This document shows positions 52,911 through 59,959 of a DNA stretch of 64,000 nt, in pieces. The notes beneath the pieces were generated by a model. That model did not search any database and was not told where the DNA came from. It saw only the letters and a program-made list of their open reading frames with translations. Origin of the DNA: Nonomuraea helvata. Its GTDB lineage: Bacteria; Actinomycetota; Actinomycetes; Streptosporangiales; Streptosporangiaceae. Position 1 is the first letter of the stretch; each line of letters begins with the position of its first letter. The stretch covers positions 2,418,001 through 2,482,000 of the forward strand of contig NZ_BAAAXV010000001.1 in the NCBI RefSeq assembly GCF_039535785.1, given 5' to 3'. The position numbers and the translations under genes were made by a program.

Positions 52911-54374
52911 CTATGCCGCGTTCCGCGTGAACTGCTGGTTCTGCCCGCTGCCGCAGGTGTACTGGATCAGGCGGGTGCCGTCGGTGGTGGAGTTGCTGGG
53001 GACGTCAAGGCATTTGCCGGAGTGGCGTGCGATGAGCCGGACCCGCCCGCTCCCTGCGTCCTGTGCCTGCCATTGCTGGTTCTGTGCGCCGCCGCACGTC
53101 CACTGGATGATCCTGGCGTTGTTGGCGGTCGAGGTCCCATCCACATCAAGGCATTTGCCGGAGTGCCCGGCGACGATCTGGTAGTAGCCGGTGCCGAGGT
53201 CCCGGAACTCCCAGCGCTGATTGCTGCCGCCGTTGCAGCTGTACTGGGCGATCTCGGCCCCGTCCGCCACAGACGCGCTGACCACGTCGACGCACTTGCC
53301 CGAGTGCGCTGCCGTGAGCGTGACCATTGCGGGAGTAGCGCCACCGTCGCCCCAGCCGTGCCTGAGGCGCTCGGCGCCGGTGGCGTTGCGAATGCTCAAG
53401 CTCAAGCTGGTGCCGCTGCCTTGGAGCGCGAACATGGAGTAATGGTCGTAGCCGTTCCCGCTGTCCTTTCCGCCGAGCGCCGGCCAGTAGACAGAACCCA
53501 TGTGCAGGTCCCGCATGGAGTCGGTGTCCGCGCGGAAGTAGCGAACGAAGTTGTTGGTGCTGCCCGCGTCGTTGTAGTTCAGGCCGGAGTCCATCTCAGC
53601 ACCGAACTCGGTCGTGACCGCTCGCGAGGCGCAGGTGCCCAGCCGTTCGCGGAAGCTCTGGACCCAGCCGGCGTAGTCCTTCTGGCCGTAGAAGAAGGCG
53701 TAGTGGTGATAGGAGAGCAGCGTTCCCGCGAGGCGGCTGTCGGCGCAGACCGGCCTGATGTCCTGGCTGAAACCGGTGCCGCCCACCAGGATCCGGCCCC
53801 TCGGAATCGACGAGCGGGCGTTGATCCACGAGGCGGCGAAGTTCGTCCACTCGGTAGTGCTGTAACCGTGGGGTTCGTTCATCGGCTCGAAGTAGACCAG
53901 GTCGTTGGAGCCGTACTGGGCGGTCACGGTGTTCCACATGGTATTGAAGGCGGCCGTGTCGGTTATCCGCCCGCCTGAGGCTGCGGCGTCCTCCCAGTAG
54001 GCGAGGATCACCTTGAACCCTCTGGCGGTGGCGGAGTCGATCGTGGCGCGGTAGGCGTTCCACCACGACGAACCGACGGTGTGGGTGTTGACGGGTAACC
54101 GTACGGTGTTGACGCCGAGCTGGCTCTCGAAGCCGTTGTAGACGGCGTCCGCCTTGGCTCGGACGGTCGCGTAGCTGTCCGATGTGGCGAGTCCGTGGAG
54201 GACGAGCAGGCCTTTGACAAAGTTGTCGCCGGGTACGGCCCAGTTCACGCCTCTGAACTGGCTGGTGTCCGCGCTGGCCGGCGGGGCGCCCGCGAGCGCG
54301 ACTACCGGTACCAGGGCAAGTGTGCTCAGAACGCTGAGCAGGATTCGGCGGAGGAAGCGGGGGGGATTTGTCAT
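52911..54374 (-). CDS. Secreted GH5 glycosidase with ricin-type (CBM13) lectin domain
   Basis: A 487-residue exported enzyme. The signal peptide is RRILLSVLSTLALVPVVALA with an ASA cleavage motif near residue 35. The GH5 barrel begins FRGVNWAVPGDNFVKGL, with the acid/base in YFEPMNEPHGYS and the nucleophile in VTTEFGAEMDSG. The C-terminal about 130 residues form three lectin repeats, each marked by HSGKCVDV or HSGKCLDV and ending NQRW/NQQW/NQQF, a beta-trefoil that binds plant polysaccharide. The precise substrate is open. It is convergent with the other GH5 gene; a lectin relic lies upstream. Confidence 0.88.
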   Translation of the reverse strand: MTNPPRFLRRILLSVLSTLALVPVVALAGAPPASADTSQFRGVNWAVPGDNFVKGLLVLHGLATSDSYATVRAKADAVYNGFESQLGVNTVRLPVNTHTVGSSWWNAYRATIDSATARGFKVILAYWEDAAASGGRITDTAAFNTMWNTVTAQYGSNDLVYFEPMNEPHGYSTTEWTNFAASWINARSSIPRGRILVGGTGFSQDIRPVCADSRLAGTLLSYHHYAFFYGQKDYAGWVQSFRERLGTCASRAVTTEFGAEMDSGLNYNDAGSTNNFVRYFRADTDSMRDLHMGSVYWPALGGKDSGNGYDHYSMFALQGSGTSLSLSIRNATGAERLRHGWGDGGATPAMVTLTAAHSGKCVDVVSASVADGAEIAQYSCNGGSNQRWEFRDLGTGYYQIVAGHSGKCLDVDGTSTANNARIIQWTCGGAQNQQWQAQDAGSGRVRLIARHSGKCLDVPSNSTTDGTRLIQYTCGSGQNQQFTRNAA

Positions 54375-54553
54375 TGTATTGCCCTATCTCGTGGGGCTTG
54401 TAGATTTCCGGCTTGAGCCGGACCATCGCTACCGCGCCACCCAGCACGGCCGGCGACGGCGATCTGTCTCCAAGAACGTATGTCACACCGGACGAGTCAG
54501 GAAGGTGAGGCAGGCCTGCGATAGCGGATTCACAGACCTGCCCTCCCGACGGG

Positions 54554-54724
54554 TCAGACCTGCCGGCGTGTGAAGCGTTGGTTGGCGTTGCCGCTGTAGG
54601 TGTATGGGGTGATGCGCGCGCCGTCGGCGGTGGAGTGCTGCCAGACGTCCATGGCGAGGCCGGATTGCCGGTTGACGAGGCACGCACCCATCCCCGACTT
54701 GGCGGGGCGCGAGATTGTCGTGAT
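54554..54724 (-). pseudogene. Relic of a ricin-type lectin repeat
   Basis: The frame ending at TGA 54554 reads ACLVNRQSGLAMDVWQHSTA and then DGARITPYTYSGNANQRFTR, a recognisable final CBM13 repeat (C-V---SG--MDV---ST-DG-----Y-Y-G--NQRF). It is only about 56 codons long, without start or signal peptide, directly following the PIN gene stop in the same frame. It is probably the 3' tail of a deleted secreted hydrolase; the toxin-antitoxin genes may mark the deletion or insertion junction. Confidence 0.6.
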
Positions 54725-55123
54725 CTATACCGCTATCAGACGCACTCGATCACCGCAGAGCTTCGTCATGTCGTCGATGTCGGACGTGAGCATGACAACG
54801 GGCCGTCGTTGTCGTACGGCCATCTCCGCCACAACGGCGTCGATGGCGTACCTGTGGCCGTGCAACCCGGCTCCGACCAGCATCGCCGAGGCGGCTTTCG
54901 CCTCCTCTTCCCCAACGTGGACGATCCGTGTGCCGGACAGCAGCCACGCGAGCCGCGATCGGTCCGTTCGGTGACAGGCGGCCTCAATGATGGTGAGAGC
55001 GCTGATCACCACTTCCATCCCGCGGCATCGCGCTTCCGCGACCAAGGCGACAACAGACGGCTGGTCCGCGACCAACTTCGACAGTCCTTCGCAGTCGAGG
55101 ACGAGAGTCCCCTCGTGCGTCAA
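54725..55123 (-). CDS. PIN domain ribonuclease toxin (VapC-like)
   Basis: A 132-residue PIN-domain protein. It shows the first acidic residue in TLVLDCEGLSKL, a central VISALTIIEAACHR with the second conserved acid, and the third in HRYAIDAVVAEMA, with PVVMLTSDIDDMTKL carrying the last; these Asp/Glu residues coordinate the metal in VapC-type RNases. The start is taken as TTG at 55123 (LTHEGTLVLD). Upstream lies a degraded antitoxin. The start is uncertain because the frame is open further upstream into the antitoxin region. Confidence 0.72.
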   Translation of the reverse strand: MTHEGTLVLDCEGLSKLVADQPSVVALVAEARCRGMEVVISALTIIEAACHRTDRSRLAWLLSGTRIVHVGEEEAKAASAMLVGAGLHGHRYAIDAVVAEMAVRQRRPVVMLTSDIDDMTKLCGDRVRLIAV

Positions 55124-55402
55124 CCAGGACCCGCCACTCCCCCGCCTCGGAGAACACCTCGTCGAACACTTGGCGGGCACGCTCCTGCTCCTCCGCAGGC
55201 ACGGGGCCGTTGCGGCGCGCGTAGTCGGCCAGATACTCGTCCAGTATCTGGCCACGCAGCTCGCGTTCCACGGCCGCGGCAATAAACGCGGAGAACTCCC
55301 GCTGCCCACGCGGCGGCGAATTGCCTCAGCTGTCCCTTCGGCCAAGGAGAGGCTCACCCGGGTCGAGGGTGCCTCGCCGATGCTGTACGAAGTCTCCGAC
55401 AT
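55124..55402 (-). pseudogene. Ribbon-helix-helix antitoxin, apparently frameshifted
   Basis: The N-terminal part starts MSETSYSIGEAPSTRVSLSL and continues AEGTAEAIRRRVG, a typical RHH strand-helix. The matching continuation QREFSAFIAAAVEREL and GQILDEYLADYARR lies in a different frame; the switch occurs near 55300-55309, as if one base is missing between VG and QREF. The second frame does not stop before the PIN gene begins but runs on inside it. Either the antitoxin is inactivated or the sequence has an error. Confidence 0.55.
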
Positions 55403-55501
55403 GGTTCCGGGATTATCAAAAGAGTAGGAAAACAAGCCAGGCGACGCGGTTCAGCGGGCCCACCCGGTGACAGGGCAACGGGCGGGTGGCCTTCGCGCAA
55501 C

Positions 55502-56368
55502 CTACGCGAACGTCCAGGCCAGGTGGGCCAGGGCGGCGTCGGCGTAGTGGCGGGGGCCTGTGCTCAGGCCGTACGCCAGGTCCTCGATGAGCGCGCACCT
55601 CGCGTAGAAGAGCACCCTCGCCCGGTCGGCGTCGTCCAGGGGGAAGTCGTAGTGCGACAGCGTCGCCTCGAAGAACTCCGGGCCCAGGTCGCGGTAGATG
55701 CGGGCGAAGTCGTGGGACGGGTCCGTGATGGCGGCGTCGGTCCAGTCGATGATGCCGGTGATCGTGGCGGCCTCCGCGTCCACCAGCACGTGCTCGGCGC
55801 CCAGGTCGTTGTGGCAGAAGCGTAACGACCGGGGCTCGTCCGGCGGCGGCTCCTCGAAGAAGCGCTCCACCAGCGGGCGCTGCTTCTCCGGGACGTGGCT
55901 CTCCACGTCGCGGTAGTCGAGCTCGGCGTCCCGGAGGAGCGTCGGCGCCGGGTAGACGTCCAGTGGTGCCACCTCTCGCATCCTGGCGGTTGAGGCGCCG
56001 TGGAGGGCGGTGAGGAACTCGCCCAGGGGTTCTGCCAGACGCCGCAGGTCAGCGGCCCCGTGCCGCAGATCAGCGGCCGGGTGCCGGTTGAGGGGCTCGC
56101 CCGGGAGCTTGTGGTACGCGATCACGCCGGACTCGTCGTCGGCGAAGACCACTTCGGGGACCGGCAGCGGGGAGAGCTCCCTGAGGGCCGCCAGGCGGGC
56201 GACCTCCTGCCGGTTCTCGTCCGGGGTCGTCGCCTTGTTGCGCCGTACCAGCAGCTCGTCGTTGACCTCGTACACCATGTTGTCGAGGCCTTCGCCGAGC
56301 GGGCGGACGGAGCGCACCCGGTAGTCGGGGAGATGGCGCGACAGCAACGTGCGGATGTCGCCGTTCAC
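55502..56368 (-). CDS. Aminoglycoside phosphotransferase (APH)-family kinase
   Basis: A 288-residue APH/choline-kinase-fold protein. It shows RPLGEGLDNMVYEVNDELLV with the nucleotide loop, ELSPLPVPEVVFAD, the catalytic loop FCHNDLGAEHVLVD (about 188-201) and the metal-binding GIIDWTDAAITDPSHDFARI (about 210-229). Many such genes in actinobacteria are metabolic kinases or unassigned rather than resistance factors; the substrate cannot be told. It lies downstream of ngcG on the same strand with a 37-bp gap, so it could be the last gene of the ngc operon. Confidence 0.85.
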   Translation of the reverse strand: MNGDIRTLLSRHLPDYRVRSVRPLGEGLDNMVYEVNDELLVRRNKATTPDENRQEVARLAALRELSPLPVPEVVFADDESGVIAYHKLPGEPLNRHPAADLRHGAADLRRLAEPLGEFLTALHGASTARMREVAPLDVYPAPTLLRDAELDYRDVESHVPEKQRPLVERFFEEPPPDEPRSLRFCHNDLGAEHVLVDAEAATITGIIDWTDAAITDPSHDFARIYRDLGPEFFEATLSHYDFPLDDADRARVLFYARCALIEDLAYGLSTGPRHYADAALAHLAWTFA

Positions 56369-56405
56369 ACTCCGCAGGGTAAGCCTCCCGAGCCGGGCGC
56401 GCGAG

Positions 56406-57314
56406 CTATTTGAGGGCTCCCGAGGTCAGGCCGCTCTGGATCTGGCGCTGGAAGACCGTGTAGACCACCAGCATCGGGAGGATGGCCAGGGTCAGGGCGG
56501 CGAAGAGGGCGGACCAGTCCTGGTCGTATCCGGCGGCGGTGGAGATGTCGGCGATGCCCTGCGTGAGCACCCATTTGTCCCGCTCCTGGAGCAGCACCAG
56601 AGGCAGCTGGTACTGGTTCCACTGGCCCAGGATGTTGAAGATCGTGATGCTGATGATGCCCGGCCGCGCCATCGGGAGCATGATCTGGAAGAAGACCCTG
56701 GTGTGCGACGCGCCGTCCACCATCGCGGCCTCCCCGACGGCGGTGGGGAGCGTGCGGAAGAACGCCGACAGGAAGAAGACCGTGAACGGCATCGAGTACG
56801 CGATGTAGACCAGGACCAGGCCCGCGTGCGTGTTCAGGCCGATGAACGGGCCGACCACCGGCACGTTGCCCATGTTCTGGACGACGAAGAAGAGCGGGGT
56901 CAGGGCCAGGTAGACGGGGAAGGCCAGGCCCGAGACGAAGAGCAGGTAGATCGCCCGGTTGCCGCGGAAGGGATAGCGGGCCAGCACGTACGCGGCCATC
57001 GACCCGATCAGCATCGTCCCGAACGTACTGAACGACACGACGATGACGCTGTTGAGCATGTACTGCCCGATGTGCGCCTGCTCCCAGGCCCTGGCGAAGT
57101 TGTCCCAGTGCAGCGAGGCGGGCAGGGACCAGGCGTCGCCGAAGATCTCGTCCTCGCTCTTGACCGAGGCCAGGAACGTCCACAGGATCGGCACGATCAC
57201 CAGCAGCGTCCAGATCAGCAGCGCGACGTGCGTCAGCACCCCGAGCGGGCCGAGCCGCCGCCTGCGCTCCTGGCGGGCGATCTTGCGCGAGTTCACCATC
57301 GTCCACGACGTCAT
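56406..57314 (-). CDS. ngcG: Sugar ABC transporter inner-membrane permease NgcG-like
   Basis: A 302-residue MalG-type permease. It has six helices, starting VLTHVALLIWTLLVIVPILW; the EAA loop GEAAMVDGASHTRVFFQIML (about 195-214) contacts the ATPase; the C-terminus is IQSGLTSGALK. The ATG has GGAGAAGG upstream. In the ngc locus this gene normally follows ngcF directly; here an IscB element of about 1.7 kb separates them. As in other NgcEFG systems, no dedicated ATPase is encoded nearby, so a shared MsiK-type ATPase is expected. Confidence 0.88.
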   Translation of the reverse strand: MTSWTMVNSRKIARQERRRRLGPLGVLTHVALLIWTLLVIVPILWTFLASVKSEDEIFGDAWSLPASLHWDNFARAWEQAHIGQYMLNSVIVVSFSTFGTMLIGSMAAYVLARYPFRGNRAIYLLFVSGLAFPVYLALTPLFFVVQNMGNVPVVGPFIGLNTHAGLVLVYIAYSMPFTVFFLSAFFRTLPTAVGEAAMVDGASHTRVFFQIMLPMARPGIISITIFNILGQWNQYQLPLVLLQERDKWVLTQGIADISTAAGYDQDWSALFAALTLAILPMLVVYTVFQRQIQSGLTSGALK

Positions 57315-57414
57315 CGAGCCTTCTCCGTGGACACGCCGGCCTTCAGGCCGGGCAGAGAACGGACCCCCGCGTAACGGGGTAGGGAAAGGCGGTTCGCCGC
57401 TAGGCGGGCCGCCA

Positions 57415-58950
57415 TCAGGGTGCACAAGGGTGTTCTTCCTTCTTGGTCGTGTAGGTGTAGCCGTCCGCTCGCTGGAGCAGACGCAGATGCTTGTGTGAGG
57501 TCTTGACAGGACCGGTGGGGGTTTGCACGGTGTGGCTACCGGAGGTGCGGACGGCGACCCGGCCGGTGTGGGTTCCGGTGTGCTTGCCTTTCGGCACGAT
57601 CGCGCGCACCAGGTCTCCGGTCTGATATCCGAAGATCAGCTTGGTCCGCGGCAGGCGCAGCCGCGGGAAGCCGAATGCGTCGGTGCGGGTGCGGCAGTAA
57701 GAGCCGCGGCCTGTGGCACCGACAATGAGCACCCGGCTGGGCCAAGAGGCCACGTGGTTGAGTTCTCCTACATGGAGGGCGTCCAGAGTGTGGGACTTGG
57801 GCGCGCCGGTGCGGCACCGGTTCCATTTGGTGCGGCCGCCGCTGCCACAGCGCACGGGCAGGCCGGTCGCCATCAACGCCTCGTACAGCGCCCAGCGGGT
57901 GGCGTTGACGGCGGCGGCATCTCGCAGCGGCGCCTTGGCCTGGGCGATCAGCCGGTCCAGGACCGCCGGGCGGCCTGCCAGGAACTCGGTGACCGGCATG
58001 CTGTTCTTGGCCTGGTTGCAGGACACGCATGCGACGGTCAGGTTGCTGATGCGGTTGGAGCCGCCTCGAGAGCGAGGCTGGATGTGGTCGATGTTCAACG
58101 GGGTGCAGCTTGCTCCGCAGTAGGCGCACGCCCGCCCCCATTTGGCCAGCAGATATTCGCGGACTTCATAACCGTGCAGCGTGCCGTGCTGATACTCGGC
58201 ACCCTCCAGCGGCCTGCCCGCGGCCAGAGCGTGGGTGTCGAACCGCACGGTCTCCACATGGATCGCCCGTACGGGGGCCAGGCAGCGCAGCCGCGCCACC
58301 CAGCTCATCGCGGTGTTCAGCCGATGCCGCAGGCTTGGCGGCAACCAGCCTCGCGGCCGGGTGCGGTTGGCGAACCGAGGAGCGCGGTAGCGGAGGTTGC
58401 GCGAGCGCCTGCCGCGCCGGTGGGAGGCACGGGCTCCAAGCCTGTCGCGGATCTTGCCACCCCGGTGGTCGAGCTGGATGCCGTACAAGCCGTACCGGGT
58501 GCCGGTGTCGTTGCGGAACACAGTGATGCCGGTGTGCCTGCTGCCGGGGTCCAGGGCCACCTCTACGCCCTCGACCTCGGATTCCCCGGCAGTGCGGTCT
58601 TTCAATCGGATGGCGAAGGGGGTGTGCCGGACCACCACCGCACGCCCCGCCGCCAGAAACTTGCGGGCGCGGGCAGGGTGGCATGGATCCAGCGGCGTGC
58701 CGTCCGATGCCAGGACGAACACGCGGGGTGCGGTCTCACGACCGCGGGCTCCGCTTGCGCGGGTGACGCCGGCCGCGCCAGGTGAGGCGTGGCGGGTCTC
58801 CCCTCGACCATGTTGGGCACTCCGCTGCCCGAAGGCGTCCGCGTCCCGTTTCGTCCCTGCCCCGGGGTTGTCTGCTGACGCGGATTCCAGGGTCCGCCGC
58901 TGAGGAAGCACGGCGGAGTGGATCTGCTGACGTGTGTCCAACGTAGCCAC
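57415..58950 (-). CDS. iscB: RNA-guided nuclease IscB
   Basis: 511 residues from the GTG at 58950, which has a perfect AAGGAGG 8 nt upstream. The IscB core begins at about residue 77 (a GTG at 58722 is the alternative start, giving 436 residues). Domains: PLMP (VFVLASDGTPLDPCHPARA, 77-95), RuvC-I with Asp134 in LDPGSRHTGI, Arg-rich bridge helix (RRGRRSRNLRYRAPRF, 178-193), RuvC-II Glu233 (HVETVRF), HNH (CAYCGA 276-281, DHIQPRSRGG, CVSCNQAKN 308-316) and RuvC-III (SHTLDALH, 386-393). All catalytic positions look intact. IscB, the ancestor group of Cas9, cuts DNA guided by an omega RNA. Confidence 0.9.
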   Translation of the reverse strand: MATLDTRQQIHSAVLPQRRTLESASADNPGAGTKRDADAFGQRSAQHGRGETRHASPGAAGVTRASGARGRETAPRVFVLASDGTPLDPCHPARARKFLAAGRAVVVRHTPFAIRLKDRTAGESEVEGVEVALDPGSRHTGITVFRNDTGTRYGLYGIQLDHRGGKIRDRLGARASHRRGRRSRNLRYRAPRFANRTRPRGWLPPSLRHRLNTAMSWVARLRCLAPVRAIHVETVRFDTHALAAGRPLEGAEYQHGTLHGYEVREYLLAKWGRACAYCGASCTPLNIDHIQPRSRGGSNRISNLTVACVSCNQAKNSMPVTEFLAGRPAVLDRLIAQAKAPLRDAAAVNATRWALYEALMATGLPVRCGSGGRTKWNRCRTGAPKSHTLDALHVGELNHVASWPSRVLIVGATGRGSYCRTRTDAFGFPRLRLPRTKLIFGYQTGDLVRAIVPKGKHTGTHTGRVAVRTSGSHTVQTPTGPVKTSHKHLRLLQRADGYTYTTKKEEHPCAP

Positions 58951-59033
58951 CAAGGTCACCTCCTTGTGCGTGGTGGCTGGGTCTGTTCACTCCGGCCCGC
59001 CCTCGGATCAGTTAGAGAGGCCCCGGCCTTAAC
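58723..59033 (-). ncRNA. Probable omega (HEARO) RNA of IscB
   Basis: In IscB systems the guide scaffold lies directly 5' of iscB, with the guide taken from flanking host DNA. This stretch has several strong hairpins on the coding strand: GTTAAGGCC/GGCCTCTCTAAC at 59011-59033, CCGCCG/CGGCGG near 58900-58922, and GCGGTC-GTGA-GACCGC at 58730-58745 with a GNRA-like tetraloop eight bases before the core GTG. It overlaps the first 76 codons of the longer iscB frame. Boundaries and secondary structure are inferred, not computed. Confidence 0.55.
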
Positions 59034-59047
59034 CAGGGAGCGAGTGA

Positions 59048-59959
59048 TCAGTACTCGATTCGTTCGCGCCGCGAGAAGCGCAGAGACAGGATCGCGAAGC
59101 CGACGGTGAAGAAAAACATTACGACGCCCAGGGCGGAGGCGTACCCGAAGCGGAAGTACTGGAACGCGTTGCGGTAGATCTCGGCGGCCATGACCGTGGT
59201 CGACCAGTCCGGGCCGCCGTGCTGGTCGGTCATCACCCAGACGATCGCGAAGACGTCCAGCGCCAGGATCCCCAGATAGACCCAGGCCACCTGCACGGTG
59301 TCCCAGAGCAGCGGCAGCGTGATGCGGAAGAACAGGCTCACCCGTCCGGCCCCGTCGATCTGCGCGGCCTCGAACATGTCCCTGGGGATGGAGGCCAGGC
59401 CGGCGGAGAAGAGCACCACGTAGAAGCCGACCGCCTGCCAGACCATGACGCCCAGCACCGACCAGAACGCCACCCCGGGATCGGACAGGAACCCGATCGG
59501 CTTGACCCCGAGCGCCATCAGCGGCCCGTTCAGCATGCCGCTGCCGTCCGGCCGGAACACCTGCTGGAACAGCACCGCCACCACGGCCACGGCCAGGACC
59601 TGCGGGAAGAAGAACACCACGCGGTAGAACTTCGACCCGCGGATCCCCGACGTGCCCTGCGCGCCGCCCACGTTCAGGAGAAAGGCGAAGAACAGGGCGA
59701 TGACGATCGTGATCAGCGGCAGCAGCACGAGCAGCGCGCCGTTGTGCGTGACGGCCTTCCAGAACGTCCCGTCGTCGAAGAGCCGCTTGAAGTTGTCCAG
59801 ACCGATGAACGTGGGCGTCGCCGTCACGCCGCGCCAGTCGGTCATCGCGATGTAGAACGCCTGGATGTACGGCGAGATCACGTAGACCAGGTAGAGAATC
59901 ACCGGGGCTGCCAGGAACGAGGTGATGAACAGCCCGCGGCGATACCTGTTGAAGATCAT
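59048..59959 (-). CDS. ngcF: Sugar ABC transporter inner-membrane permease NgcF-like
   Basis: A 303-residue MalF-type permease with six helices, beginning RGLFITSFLAAPVILYLVYV. The EAA loop is EAAQIDGAGRVSLFFRITLP (about 217-236). FIGLDNFKRLFDDGTFWKAV is the usual periplasmic loop after the first helix. The ATG shares one base with the ngcE stop (TGATG). Its stop is only 14 nt from the left-end hairpin of the IscB element, so the 3' end of this gene should supply the natural omega-RNA guide. The matching permease ngcG lies beyond the element. Confidence 0.9.
   Translation of the reverse strand: MIFNRYRRGLFITSFLAAPVILYLVYVISPYIQAFYIAMTDWRGVTATPTFIGLDNFKRLFDDGTFWKAVTHNGALLVLLPLITIVIALFFAFLLNVGGAQGTSGIRGSKFYRVVFFFPQVLAVAVVAVLFQQVFRPDGSGMLNGPLMALGVKPIGFLSDPGVAFWSVLGVMVWQAVGFYVVLFSAGLASIPRDMFEAAQIDGAGRVSLFFRITLPLLWDTVQVAWVYLGILALDVFAIVWVMTDQHGGPDWSTTVMAAEIYRNAFQYFRFGYASALGVVMFFFTVGFAILSLRFSRRERIEY

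Larger units (their letters stand above)
57330..59035 (-). mobile_element. IscB (IS200/IS605-related, HEARO-type) element without transposase
   Basis: About 1.7 kb inserted between ngcF and ngcG. The left end, 14 nt after the ngcF stop, is a hairpin at 59011-59033 (GTTAAGGCC ... GGCCTCTCTAAC). A predicted structured RNA and iscB follow. The right end contains several hairpins, including CCCCGTTACGCGGGG (57365-57379) and CCGGCCTGAAGGCCGG (57336-57351), the latter in the style of IS200/IS605 subterminal hairpins. There is no tnpA, so movement would need a transposase in trans. No target duplication is expected for this family. Exact ends are estimated. Confidence 0.72.

Noticed and set aside
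53596..54687. 363-codon minus-strand frame overlapping the second GH5 gene
   Set aside because: Out of frame with the clearly homologous GH5 sequence and composed of Arg/His-rich shadow sequence; only its first part runs through the region of the lectin relic, in a different frame.
57415..58959. Reading the IscB gene as TnpB, Cas9 or an ordinary HNH endonuclease
   Set aside because: The PLMP domain before RuvC-I, the Arg-rich bridge helix and an HNH domain between RuvC-II and RuvC-III identify IscB. TnpB has no HNH and Cas9 has a REC lobe and CRISPR array, neither of which is present.
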